Origin: Fusobacteriota bacterium | GTDB taxonomy: Bacteria; Bacillota; TC1 | Length of the DNA stretch: 64,000 nucleotides | Direction of reading: 5' to 3' | NCBI GenBank assembly: GCA_009773805.1 | Contig: WTXA01000002.1 | Span: 620,001-684,000, forward strand | Shown here: piece after piece, positions 35,170 through 43,695 of the stretch | Layout: the number at the start of each line of letters is the position of its first letter | Numbering within the stretch: position 1 is the stretch's first letter | Notes under the pieces: generated by a model | Database searches by the model: none | Told to the model about the DNA's origin: nothing | The model's input: only the letters and a program-made list of their open reading frames with translations | Program-made: the position numbers and the translations under genes

Positions 35170-35955
35170 ATGGTAACTATATACTTTTCAGGAACTGGCA
35201 ATAGCAGATACATAGCAGAAAAATTTTCCAAGACAATGGGTTGTGAGAATTATTCAATTGAAGAGAACATAGATTTCAAAAAACTAATAAACTCTAATGA
35301 CACAATAGTCTTTTCCTATCCGACCTATGGTTCTTGTGTGCCTATAATCATGCGTGAATTTATTTCAGAACATAAGAAGTATTTGAGGGGTAAGAAAATA
35401 ATCATCCTCTCAACACAGCTCTTGTTTTCAGGTGATGGTGCCAGGGTTTTGACTGAGCTACTAGAGGATATTGACTACAAGATAATCTATGCAGAACATT
35501 TCAATATGCCAAATAATATATGCAATCTACCAATATTCCCAAATCCAAGTGATAGGAGAATGGAGAAATATATAAGGAAAGCGAATAAGAAGATTGAAAA
35601 GTCATGTGCAAATATAAGAAGAGGGATTGTAAGGAAAAGAGGATTTAATCTAATATCAAAGTACGCAGGATTATATAGTCAAAGAATATATTTTAAAGGC
35701 ATTGAAGATATTGCTAAGAGTGATGTAAGAATTAATGAAGAATGTATACTCTGTGGTAAGTGTGTAAGAATTTGTCCTATGCATAACCTAGAAGACCTGG
35801 ATAATAGGATAGAGCAAAAAGATAATTGTACACTATGTTATAGGTGTGTAAATGAGTGTCCAGTTAAAGCTATAACAGTTCTGTATCATAGAAAAGTGCA
35901 GCAACAGTACACTGGATTTGGAAGAAGAGGAGATACCGAGGATGTTATTAAATAA
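35170..35955 (+). CDS. EFR1-type protein: flavodoxin-like domain plus 2x[4Fe-4S] ferredoxin
   Basis: A 261-residue electron carrier. Residues 1-165 are flavodoxin-like with the FMN loop SGTGNS. Residues 185-245 hold two ferredoxin motifs, CILCGKCVRICP and CTLCYRCVNECP. Such proteins are frequent in anaerobic Firmicutes; partners are generally unknown. The ATG of the next hydrolase frame (35942) overlaps this stop, so the two were probably coupled. Confidence 0.87.
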   Translation: MVTIYFSGTGNSRYIAEKFSKTMGCENYSIEENIDFKKLINSNDTIVFSYPTYGSCVPIIMREFISEHKKYLRGKKIIILSTQLLFSGDGARVLTELLEDIDYKIIYAEHFNMPNNICNLPIFPNPSDRRMEKYIRKANKKIEKSCANIRRGIVRKRGFNLISKYAGLYSQRIYFKGIEDIAKSDVRINEECILCGKCVRICPMHNLEDLDNRIEQKDNCTLCYRCVNECPVKAITVLYHRKVQQQYTGFGRRGDTEDVIK

Positions 35956-36987
35956 GGTTCAAAAGCTTCTAGAAAAACAGCCAAGAAGACCAAGACATTA
36001 CAATTTGGTATGAATCTTCCATCGCTTGGTATCAACTACAACTATCCCAATACATTACCGAAGCAACATTTCCATAGTGCAAGTGTTGGTAAGATGATTA
36101 CCAGTACTCTAGTTTTTATTGCCATAGAAATGGATAAATTGAAACTTGATACTAAAATTAAAGAAATATTAGAAGTTGGTATGTTAGACAAATTGTTTGT
36201 ATTTAAAGATCATGATTATCAAGATGAGATTACAATAAAGGATCTCTTAGGACATACTTCTGGGGTAAATGATTACTTAGAAAGCAAGGCTTTTGATGGT
36301 TCCCTATTTATTGATGATATTTTAAAGAATCCAAACACCTTTTGGAAGCCTATTGATCTAGTTGATTATACTAGAAATATGCAAGGAACTATAGGGAAAC
36401 CAGGAGATAGGTTCTTTTATTCAGATACAGGCTATGTACTCCTAGGACTTATTCTTGAAACAGTTTTTGAATTACCTTTTCATAAGATTTTGGAGAAGTA
36501 CATTTTCCAACCAGCAGCAATGGAGGAAACAACTTTTTGTTTCTATAGTGAAAGTTTTAATCAAGAGAACTTAGCACCTCTATATATTAATGGTGTTGAT
36601 GTACATAGTTTTAAAAGTTTAAGTTGTGATTTTTCAGGAGGTGGCTTGTCAACTACAACTGAAGATCTTTTAAAGTTTTTAGAGCATTTCTATACAGGGA
36701 AATTTATAAGCCAAAATTCAATTGATGAGATGTCAAAATTTAACCATCGCTATAGGCAAGGATTGTTTTATGGTCTTGGTATGATGGAGACGAGATTTGA
36801 AGAGTTTTTCTTTCTTCTAAGAGGTCTTCCAAGGTTAAGGGGACATCTTGGAGTAACAGGTGTTCATGCTTGGTATGATCCTATATCAAAGAACTCCTTT
36901 GTTATAAATGTTGGGAATACTAAGGATATGGTTAAAAGTTTTAGATTATTGATTGCTATTCTACAATTTGTTCAAAGGGAAAGGTAG
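35942..36987 (+). pseudogene. class C beta-lactamase-like serine hydrolase with an N-terminal frameshift
   Basis: The open frame from ATG 36010 to 36987 encodes a beta-lactamase/D-Ala-D-Ala carboxypeptidase-like hydrolase with nucleophile motif SASVGK, YSDTGY and a HxG-like GHLGVTGVHAWY. That ATG lacks a ribosome site and cuts the N-terminus. A frame from ATG 35942, overlapping the ferredoxin stop, supplies a fitting start (MLLNKVQKLLEKQ to HYNLV) and stops at 36013. A single indel near 36005-36013 would join them. No signal peptide is visible. Either a recent frameshift or a sequence error; it may still be made from 36010. Confidence 0.7.
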
Positions 36988-37397
36988 TGGTGAAGATGAT
37001 TGATACTGGACCATTCTATCATGGTACTAAAGCAGAATTAAATGTGGGGGACCAACTTGAAGTTGGCTTTGTTTCAAACTATGGATCTAAAGAAAAAGCA
37101 AACTACCTCTATTTAACTGCAACACTTGATGCAGCTATATGGGGAGCAGAACTTGCAACTGGTAATGGTAAAGAAAGAATCTACATTGTAGAGCCAATTG
37201 GAGAAATAGAAAATGACCCTAACCTTACAGATAAAAAGTTTCCAGGTAATCCAACAAGATCATATCGTACAAAACAACCTCTCTTAGTTGTGTCTGAAGT
37301 CCTAGAGTGGGAAGGTCATTCTCCTGAGGTGCTTCAACATATGAAGGATTATCTAGAAAACTTGAAAGCACTTGGAATTGAGGCAATAAATGAATAA
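36987..37397 (+). CDS. arr: rifampin ADP-ribosyltransferase (Arr)
   Basis: A protein of about 134-137 residues, the normal Arr size. It has GPFYHGTKAEL at the N-terminus, WGAELA, IYIVEPIG, the DDPNLT-like NDPNLTDKKFPGNPTRSYRT and the C-terminal EWEGH, all hallmarks of the NAD-dependent enzyme that ADP-ribosylates rifamycins. It overlaps the preceding hydrolase stop by one base (GTG 36987; ATG 36996 is an alternative). The setting is chromosomal, with no integron or transposon nearby, so it looks intrinsic. Rifampin resistance is a prediction. Confidence 0.9.
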   Translation: MVKMIDTGPFYHGTKAELNVGDQLEVGFVSNYGSKEKANYLYLTATLDAAIWGAELATGNGKERIYIVEPIGEIENDPNLTDKKFPGNPTRSYRTKQPLLVVSEVLEWEGHSPEVLQHMKDYLENLKALGIEAINE

Positions 37398-37469
37398 TAT
37401 TGTGTTTTCGGAAATTTAGGAGTATTCTTAATTTAGAAAACATATATTATTTGATAAGGAGGGATTTTA

Positions 37470-37841
37470 ATGTCGAGTAAGTTTGCAATAAATATAGAAG
37501 ATAAACACTATAGGTTTCATCTAAAAGCTGCAAATGGTGAAATTATTTTAAGTTCTCAACCGTATTCGTCACATGCAGCATGTGAAAAAGGTATTGAAAG
37601 CATAAGGTTAAATGCTCCAATTGCACCTATCGAAGACCAAACAATAGAAGGATTTACAAAAGAGTCGAATCCTAAATTTGAAGTGTATCAATATAAAAAT
37701 GGCGATTTTCGATTTAGATTAAAAGCAAAAAATGGAGAGTTGATAGGTACGGGGCAAAGGTATAAATCCAAAAGTGGTTGCCAAAATGGTATAGAGTCGA
37801 TTAAGAAAAATTCAGTAGAAGCAATAAATGTTGAAGAATAA
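37470..37841 (+). CDS. YegP family protein (two DUF1508 repeats)
   Basis: A 123-residue protein made of two copies of the same module: YRFHLKAANGEIILSSQPYSS (first, cut here) and FRFRLKAKNGELIGTGQRYKS (second), each followed by a GIESIR/GIESIK helix. This is the YegP/DUF1508 fold, of unknown function. AAGGAGG precedes the ATG. Confidence 0.85.
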   Translation: MSSKFAINIEDKHYRFHLKAANGEIILSSQPYSSHAACEKGIESIRLNAPIAPIEDQTIEGFTKESNPKFEVYQYKNGDFRFRLKAKNGELIGTGQRYKSKSGCQNGIESIKKNSVEAINVEE

Positions 37842-37869
37842 AACCTGTTCAATATTAGAAAATAGTTGC

Positions 37870-37912
37870 TAAATCACCGTATTATTTTATATGAGTAATA
37901 CGGTGATTTTAA
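37870..37912 (+). terminator. rho-independent terminator
   Basis: AAATCACCGTATTA (37871-37884) pairs with TAATACGGTGATTT (37896-37909), followed by TT. Confidence 0.7.
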
Positions 37913-37960
37913 ATAGAAAAACTTAACGATCTATTTTGAAATAAGTTGAAGGAGAACCTC

Positions 37961-38428
37961 ATGTATCAGAGTAGTGGAAAAGATAAGCTTGTTCTAATAG
38001 CACCATGTGGAATGAACTGTAGTCTATGTATAGCCTATCAGTTTAGAGAAAAGGACCTCAATAAAAAAGGATTCCATAGGACCTATTGTCCTGGTTGTAT
38101 TCCAAGAGGTAAAAACTGTACCCATATGGCTGACTCTTGCGAACTTCTGGCGAAGGGTTTGGTAAGATTTTGCTATGAGTGTGATTCATATCCTTGTAAA
38201 AGATTAAAGGCTTTAGATAAGCGCTATCAAACCAAGTATCATATGAGTATGATTGAAAATCTTGATTTCATTAAAGGAAATGATGCTGAAAAGTTTCTAG
38301 AAAAACAAGAAGACAAATGGAAATGTCCCGATTGTGGTGGATTAATCTGTTGTCATAATGGGCTTTGTTTAGATTGCAATCTTGATATTTTCCTGAAGAA
38401 TAAGAAGTATAGATGGAATGAAGATTAG
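37961..38428 (+). CDS. DUF3795 cysteine-rich protein
   Basis: A 155-residue protein with many paired cysteines: APCGMNCSLC at the start, CPGCIPRGKNC, CYECDSYPC and CPDCGGLICC near the end, fitting the DUF3795 zinc-ribbon-like family. The last pair could form a rubredoxin-like knuckle. Function unknown. The ATG at 37961 follows GAAGGAG. Confidence 0.75.
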   Translation: MYQSSGKDKLVLIAPCGMNCSLCIAYQFREKDLNKKGFHRTYCPGCIPRGKNCTHMADSCELLAKGLVRFCYECDSYPCKRLKALDKRYQTKYHMSMIENLDFIKGNDAEKFLEKQEDKWKCPDCGGLICCHNGLCLDCNLDIFLKNKKYRWNED

Positions 38429-38538
38429 CAAATTGCTAAATGATGAAATTAATCACCCAATGCGATCTGAAATAGACAATCTACATAAATTAATTCTAAG
38501 CTATAGATAATTATTAGTTATAAATAGGAGGTTTAATA

Positions 38539-39105
38539 ATGAAAAATAACAAAAAGGAACTAACAACAGAACAAATAAGAATATTAATCGAATTATTAAG
38601 GACTCGATTTGATAGAAATATTACAAGACATGAAAAAATAGATTGGAATTTAATAGAGGATAAACTCATATTAAATCCTGACAAACTATGGTCACTCAGT
38701 GAGATGGAAAGAACAGGTGGAGAACCTGATGTTGTTGGGTATGATGAGAGTACAAATGAATATATTATTTATGATTGCTCTCTTGAGAGTCCAATTGGCA
38801 GGAGAAATTTGTGCTATGATAAAGAAGCGCTAGAGTCTAGAAAAGAAAATAAGCCAGTGGGTAGTGCTCTAGGTTTGGCAGAAGAAATGGGCATTGAAAT
38901 TTTGACTGAAGAACAATATAGAGAATTACAACAGTTAGGAGAGTTTGATAAAAAGACTTCCAGCTGGGTGAAGACACCTGACGATGTTAGAAAACTAGGT
39001 GGAGTAGTATTTTGTGACTTACGTTATGGAAGAATATTTCTTTATCATAATGGAGCCTCCTCCTATTATGGAGTAAGAGGATTTCGTGGTTCTCTCCGTG
39101 TATAG
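38539..39105 (+). CDS. DUF4256 family protein
   Basis: A 188-residue conserved protein with LWSLSEMERTGGEPDVVGYD, YIIYDCSLESPIGRRNLCYD and the C-terminal GRIFLYHNGASSYYGVRGFRG (quoted in parts), which are the signature blocks of DUF4256. Function unknown. AGGAGG precedes the ATG. Confidence 0.75.
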   Translation: MKNNKKELTTEQIRILIELLRTRFDRNITRHEKIDWNLIEDKLILNPDKLWSLSEMERTGGEPDVVGYDESTNEYIIYDCSLESPIGRRNLCYDKEALESRKENKPVGSALGLAEEMGIEILTEEQYRELQQLGEFDKKTSSWVKTPDDVRKLGGVVFCDLRYGRIFLYHNGASSYYGVRGFRGSLRV

Positions 39106-39148
39106 CTGATATAATACTAGTAAATATATAATTTATGAGAGAGGGAAT

Positions 39149-39949
39149 ATGAATACAATAAGAGAATTAATAATTGATAATGCCAATCAAATAATCAAAT
39201 TTATAGCTATAGCTGTAATAGGCTATATAGTTATAAAAGTTATAATGCTAATATTTAATAAATCTAAGTCTATAGTGAAAATAGACCCTAATGTAGGTAG
39301 TTTTCTTAAAGGCTTAATTAAATTTATGCTTTATGCAGTTTATATAATAATGCTACTTACACTACTAGGTATACCAATAACTACCTTTGTTGCTATGCTT
39401 GGTGCAGTTGGTTTAGCAATAGCTCTAGCATTACAAGGGAACTTATCAAATTTTGCTAGTGCAATTTTAATTTTGATGTTTAAGCCCTTTGTAGTAGGTG
39501 ACTATATTGGATGTAAAGGGGATTCAGGATCTGTCAGAGACATACAACTCCTATTTACCACAATCATAACACCAGATAACAAGAAAGTTACCATACCAAA
39601 CTCAGATCTAATCAATTCTAGTGTAATTAACTATACTTCAGAAGACACAAGAAGAGTAGATTTAATCTTTAGTGCTGGTTATGATAGTGATGTTGGCATG
39701 GTAAAAAGTATATTGATGGATGTTGTAGCAAATCATCAAAAGATACTAATGAATCCTGAGCCAATAATTAGATTGGCCAAGCATACAGACAATGCACTAG
39801 ACTATGATGTTAAAGTCTGGGTTAATACATTTGATTACTGGGATGTTTTTTATGATTTAGAAGAAAATGTTCGAACAGAATTTGAGAAGAATCATATTCA
39901 AATACCATTTCCACAAAGAGAGATTGTAATTAGACAAATGCCAGAATAA
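39149..39949 (+). CDS. small MscS-family mechanosensitive channel
   Basis: A 266-residue channel with three membrane helices; the pore helix is LGAVGLAIALALQGNLSNFA and the beta domain begins FKPFVVGDYI. It should open under hypo-osmotic stress. The C-terminal alpha-beta domain is complete (TDNALDYDVKVWV). GAGAGGG precedes the ATG. Confidence 0.9.
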   Translation: MNTIRELIIDNANQIIKFIAIAVIGYIVIKVIMLIFNKSKSIVKIDPNVGSFLKGLIKFMLYAVYIIMLLTLLGIPITTFVAMLGAVGLAIALALQGNLSNFASAILILMFKPFVVGDYIGCKGDSGSVRDIQLLFTTIITPDNKKVTIPNSDLINSSVINYTSEDTRRVDLIFSAGYDSDVGMVKSILMDVVANHQKILMNPEPIIRLAKHTDNALDYDVKVWVNTFDYWDVFYDLEENVRTEFEKNHIQIPFPQREIVIRQMPE

Positions 39950-39987
39950 ATTATTAATATATAGATTCTATAATACAGGAGAAAACT

Positions 39988-40164
39988 ATGGATTTTCAAA
40001 TGAAAAAGACTAATGTGAAATTCCTTTCTGTAGCTTTAGGCTTTTCAGCTGGGCTGGATGAGTTTTTACCAACTGCTAGAGAATATGGAGAACACCATCT
40101 ATCAATAATTGGACTTATTGCCAGTATGGCGGTTATGGCTTTTAGCCTTTTGATGTTCCTATAA
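39988..40164 (+). pseudogene. remnant of a ZIP-family (ZupT-like) zinc transporter
   Basis: A 58-codon frame begins near KFLSVALGFSAG, the start of a ZupT helix, then jumps directly to LDEFLPTAREYGEHHLSIIGLIA and ends in MAFSLLMFL. In ZIP transporters these blocks are separated by a segment missing here, and both the N-terminal helices and the whole C-terminal half are absent. It is therefore a decayed transporter with an internal deletion. Its stop overlaps the next start. Confidence 0.7.
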
Positions 40165-40730
40165 TGGCCTGGAGTAAAATAAGACAACAACTAGATAATT
40201 TTCTATACCCTGGTCTTAAGGGTATATTGTCTTATAGTGCAACTGGATATCGTTATGCTCCTGATAAATCGGGCATGAATTATATTACTATAAATAAAAA
40301 GAACATTTTCAACATAAACGATGCAACCACTAAAATTAAATGGTATCAAACAGAGCAAGAAATAAAAAACGATAAGAATATTTTATTACCAATTAGTGAT
40401 AAAGAGATAGAAGCAATTAGAGTTGAAACTAAGGGAACAGTACCAGAAGATCGTTTGATTATTATGGCTAGAAATAAAAAGATTGTTGTTTATGCAAAGG
40501 AACTATTGATTGCACAGTCTGCTTTAACTAAATCTGATTTTCAAGTTATTGCAAATATATTCCTCTCTACTTCAATTGAAAATAGTCTTGAGAGTAGTGA
40601 TATATTGATAAATGTTCTAGCACTCGTTGATAAAAGAGTTGGTAAGAAAAGGTTATTGAAAATGTCGGAAAAGATTAAATTAAAGCATCCTGTTGTTCAA
40701 TACTTCTATAACCTTAGATGTAGTTTATAG
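40164..40730 (+). CDS. conserved protein of unknown function
   Basis: A 188-residue soluble protein opening MAWSKIRQQLDNFL, with a beta-rich middle (YITINKKNIFNINDATTKIKW) and a helical end (SDKEIEAIRVETKGTVPEDR, LKHPVVQYFYNLR). It resembles the short Firmicutes proteins annotated SF0329 family, which I recall only loosely. No catalytic motif is seen. It begins at the end of the ZIP remnant, whose DNA probably once separated it from its own promoter. Confidence 0.6.
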   Translation: MAWSKIRQQLDNFLYPGLKGILSYSATGYRYAPDKSGMNYITINKKNIFNINDATTKIKWYQTEQEIKNDKNILLPISDKEIEAIRVETKGTVPEDRLIIMARNKKIVVYAKELLIAQSALTKSDFQVIANIFLSTSIENSLESSDILINVLALVDKRVGKKRLLKMSEKIKLKHPVVQYFYNLRCSL

Positions 40731-40739
40731 GATAGTAAT

Positions 40740-40773
40740 TTCCCTTTGACTTAGGTCACTGGGAATTTTTTTA
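40740..40773 (+). terminator. weak terminator
   Basis: TTCCC and GGGAA arms enclose a GACTTAGGTC inner hairpin and are followed by TTTTTTT. Confidence 0.5.
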
Positions 40774-40872
40774 TACTAAAAACTGTAAAATAATAAATAT
40801 TTATTGTAAAACGATAAATATTATATTAAAATATAAGTAATTACTCATATTCACTTTAGGAGGTATTTAATT

Positions 40873-41349
40873 ATGAAAAAGGGAACAACTATCTTTTTAA
40901 AATTAGCAGTTATTTTAATGGGACTTCCTGTTTTGGGCTTGAGTCTTGTTGGTTTAATCGAGTTGGTGAGAAATCCTGCTAATCCAGACTATGCATATAT
41001 GCTTTATCCTATTGTAATAGGAATCTATATTTCTTGGTTACCATATTATTTTGCTCTTTATCAAGCATTTAGATTATTAACCTTTATTGACAAAGGTCAG
41101 GCTTTTTCTGAATTGTCAGTTTTTGCCTTAAAGAAAATTAAATATTGTGGGATAATAATCAGTATTCTATTTATGGTTCTTCTACCGTTTGTCTTTATGG
41201 TTGCAGAGAAAGATGATGCTCCTGGTTTAATTATTGTTGGAATGTTGCCTGTATTTACAGCTATGGTGGTAGGTGTTTTTGCAGCAGTACTGGAAAGACT
41301 TTTAAGAGAAGCGATTGATATTAAGTCATTAAATGACTTAACAGTTTAG
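40873..41349 (+). CDS. DUF2975 membrane protein
   Basis: A 158-residue protein with four membrane helices (LAVILMGLPVLGLSLVGLI; IVIGIYISWLPYYFALY; IIISILFMVLLPFVF; MLPVFTAMVVGVFAAVL) and FRLLTFIDKGQAFSELS, typical of DUF2975. It lies 10 bp before a small XRE regulator, the usual two-gene arrangement for this family. Role unknown; it may tune the activity of its regulator at the membrane. Confidence 0.83.
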   Translation: MKKGTTIFLKLAVILMGLPVLGLSLVGLIELVRNPANPDYAYMLYPIVIGIYISWLPYYFALYQAFRLLTFIDKGQAFSELSVFALKKIKYCGIIISILFMVLLPFVFMVAEKDDAPGLIIVGMLPVFTAMVVGVFAAVLERLLREAIDIKSLNDLTV

Positions 41350-41359
41350 AGGTGAACTT

Positions 41360-41563
41360 ATGGGAATTATAGTAAATATTGATGTGATGTTAGCTAAAAG
41401 AAAAATGAGTGTGACTGAGCTTTCAGAAAAAGTAGGGATAACTATGGCCAATCTTTCAATATTAAAAACAGGTAAGGCAAAGGCTATTAGGTTTTCTACT
41501 TTAGAGGCAATTTGTAGAGCGCTAGGTTGCCAACCAGGTGATATATTAGAATATCGAGATTAA
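41360..41563 (+). CDS. small XRE regulator (YozG-like) paired with DUF2975
   Basis: A 67-residue, nearly pure helix-turn-helix domain: MSVTELSEKVGITMANLSILK and CRALGCQPGDILEY. It follows DUF2975 by 10 bp, with GAGGTG before the ATG. No operator is obvious by eye. Confidence 0.85.
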   Translation: MGIIVNIDVMLAKRKMSVTELSEKVGITMANLSILKTGKAKAIRFSTLEAICRALGCQPGDILEYRD

Positions 41564-41574
41564 GGAGGAATAGA

Positions 41575-42147
41575 ATGAGTAAGGTAATATTAGGACTAAC
41601 TATATCCTTGGATGGATTTGCTGAAGATATTAATGGAAGTGTTAATCCACTATATTCTGATCTTGAACAACTTGAAGAATCTGAAGTTATGACTGAGTTC
41701 AAAACAAAAACTGGTGCTGTTGTGATGTCAGGTAAGGAATTCTACATGGCTGATGATCTAGATGGCTATGCAGATGGTTATGAATTTCAAGGACCAATCT
41801 TTATCTTTACTGACAAAGTCCCAGACAAACACCCTAAAGAAAATGATCTGATATCTTTTACTTTTGTGACTAGTGGTGTTGACGATGCTATTAGGGAAGC
41901 CAAAGTTGTTGCTGGGGATAAGGATGTTAATATAATTGGAAGCGCCTTGACTGCACAATTATGTCTGAAAACTGATTTGATTGACGAACTGCAAGTTGAT
42001 ATAATTCCACGATTTTTAAATGAGGGTTATCGTCCTTTTGATAATATTGGGGATTTGAATAAAAGGGTTGAAAGAATTCTTGTTAAGGAGCTTCCAGCAG
42101 GTAGGGTTCATATTAGATATAATATACTAACAATTGGAAAGTTTTAA
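41575..42147 (+). CDS. dihydrofolate reductase/RibD C-terminal-like protein
   Basis: A 190-residue protein with VILGLTISLDGFAED at the start, GAVVMSGKEFY, IFTDKVPD and IIPRFLNEGYRPFDN, matching the RibD_C/DHFR-like fold. It is likely an NADPH-binding reductase, but the substrate is unknown and true DHFR activity is not implied. AAGGAGG precedes the ATG. Confidence 0.78.
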   Translation: MSKVILGLTISLDGFAEDINGSVNPLYSDLEQLEESEVMTEFKTKTGAVVMSGKEFYMADDLDGYADGYEFQGPIFIFTDKVPDKHPKENDLISFTFVTSGVDDAIREAKVVAGDKDVNIIGSALTAQLCLKTDLIDELQVDIIPRFLNEGYRPFDNIGDLNKRVERILVKELPAGRVHIRYNILTIGKF

Positions 42148-42230
42148 TTGTACATCTATTAAAAACAGTTATACTTAAAGTATAAAAGATGATGAGCCTA
42201 AACATATCTTATGAGGAGGCGATGATACTA

Positions 42231-43667
42231 ATGAAAGAATTAGAACCCAAAAAAGTATTTGACTATTTTAAAGAGATATCTGCAATACCTCGATGTTCGA
42301 AAAATGAAAAAATGATAAGTGATTATTTAGTAAACTTTGCAGAGAAGAATAAATTAGAAGTCTATCAGGACAAAGCTCTAAATATAATTATTAAAAAGAA
42401 TGGGACAAAAGGCTATGAAGATTCATCCCCAGTGATTATTCAGGGACATATGGACATGGTCTGTGAAAAAGTCAAGGAGTCTAAACATGATTTTTCCAAG
42501 AATCCCATTTCTTTAAGTATTAAAGAAGATTTTTTAAGTGCAAATGGAACAACATTAGGTGGAGATAACGGCATAGCAATTGCATATGGGTTAGCTCTAT
42601 TAGATTCAAAAGACATCCCACACCCGCCAATCGAACTGCTAATTACAACCGATGAAGAATCTGGTATGTATGGAGCAGCTGCAATCAAAGCAGATTTACT
42701 CAAAGGAAAGACTTTGTTAAATATCGATGCTGAGGAAGAGGGTGTTTTTTTTGTCAGTTGTGCAGGAGGAATGAATCTAATATGTGAATTCGACACTAAA
42801 TGGGAAAAGACTACAAAAAAAGGATTGAGTATAGATATTTCAGGTTTAAGGGGTGGTCACTCAGGATTGGAAATCGATAAACAAAGAGCAAATGCAATTA
42901 AGATTCTAGGTAGAATACTTAAGGAAATAAAAAATGCCGGAGATTACAATATCGCTAATATAGCAGGAGGTTTAAAGAGTAATGCGATTGCAAGAGAAGC
43001 CAAGGCAACCATAACTGCTGACACAGCAGTACTTAATAAAATTAAAGCTAGTATAGAAGATTTATCAAAAATAATCAAAGATGAGTTTCTTACAGTTGAT
43101 CCGGATTTACAGGTTAAGGTAGGTAATGCTGAGAAGATAACAAGCCAACTTGATAAAGTTTCTACTGATAAAATTGTTGATTTTCTTTTTGTTGTTCCAA
43201 ATGGTGTTCAATCTATGAGCATGGATTTAGAAGGTATTGTAGAAAGCAGTCTAAACCTTGGTATATTGGAGCAGTCAGAGCAAGCAATAAAACTAACTAT
43301 TTCAGTGAGGAGTTCTGTAGAATCAATCATGGATGACATTGCCAAAAGAGTAGAAACACTTGCAAGTTTAGTCGGGGCAAAAAGTTCAAGGAGCGGGGTG
43401 TATCCTTCCTGGGAATATGAAGCAGAATCTAAGATAAGAGATTTGTGTCTCAAGGTTTATAAGAAGTTGACTGGCAAAGAAGGGAAGATTCAATCTATTC
43501 ATGCTGGACTAGAGTGTGGCGTATTAAAGAAAAAATTACCTAAAACTGATATGATAAGTTTTGGTCCAAACCTATATAATGTGCATACCCCTGATGAGCA
43601 TATTAGTATAAAATCAGTAAATAATTTATGGGAGTTCATTAAAGCTCTTCTCAAGGAATTAAAATAA
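42231..43667 (+). CDS. pepD: cytosolic beta-Ala-His (Xaa-His) dipeptidase, M20 family
   Basis: A 478-residue di-zinc dipeptidase: FDYFKEISAIPRCSKNE, the ligand motif IQGHMDMVCEK, TTLGGDNGIA, TTDEESGM (catalytic acid and ligand) and late HTPDEH-like VHTPDEHISI. It hydrolyses Xaa-His and other dipeptides. The ATG at 42231 gives the usual start MKELEPKKVF and follows GAGGAGG at wide spacing. The oligopeptide transporter starts 28 bp after the stop, so uptake and hydrolysis form one operon. Confidence 0.9.
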   Translation: MKELEPKKVFDYFKEISAIPRCSKNEKMISDYLVNFAEKNKLEVYQDKALNIIIKKNGTKGYEDSSPVIIQGHMDMVCEKVKESKHDFSKNPISLSIKEDFLSANGTTLGGDNGIAIAYGLALLDSKDIPHPPIELLITTDEESGMYGAAAIKADLLKGKTLLNIDAEEEGVFFVSCAGGMNLICEFDTKWEKTTKKGLSIDISGLRGGHSGLEIDKQRANAIKILGRILKEIKNAGDYNIANIAGGLKSNAIAREAKATITADTAVLNKIKASIEDLSKIIKDEFLTVDPDLQVKVGNAEKITSQLDKVSTDKIVDFLFVVPNGVQSMSMDLEGIVESSLNLGILEQSEQAIKLTISVRSSVESIMDDIAKRVETLASLVGAKSSRSGVYPSWEYEAESKIRDLCLKVYKKLTGKEGKIQSIHAGLECGVLKKKLPKTDMISFGPNLYNVHTPDEHISIKSVNNLWEFIKALLKELK

Positions 43668-43695
43668 GGAGATATAGGAAGGAGGCTATTCTGTT

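Noticed and set aside
36010-36987. Beta-lactamase resistance gene next to arr as an acquired resistance cassette
   Set aside because: The hydrolase is a generic carboxypeptidase-like family member without signal peptide and with a frameshift, and no mobile-element ends flank the pair.
39988-40164. Short frame taken as a genuine small membrane protein
   Set aside because: Its two halves match separated blocks of ZIP transporters joined by a deletion, so decay is the simpler reading.
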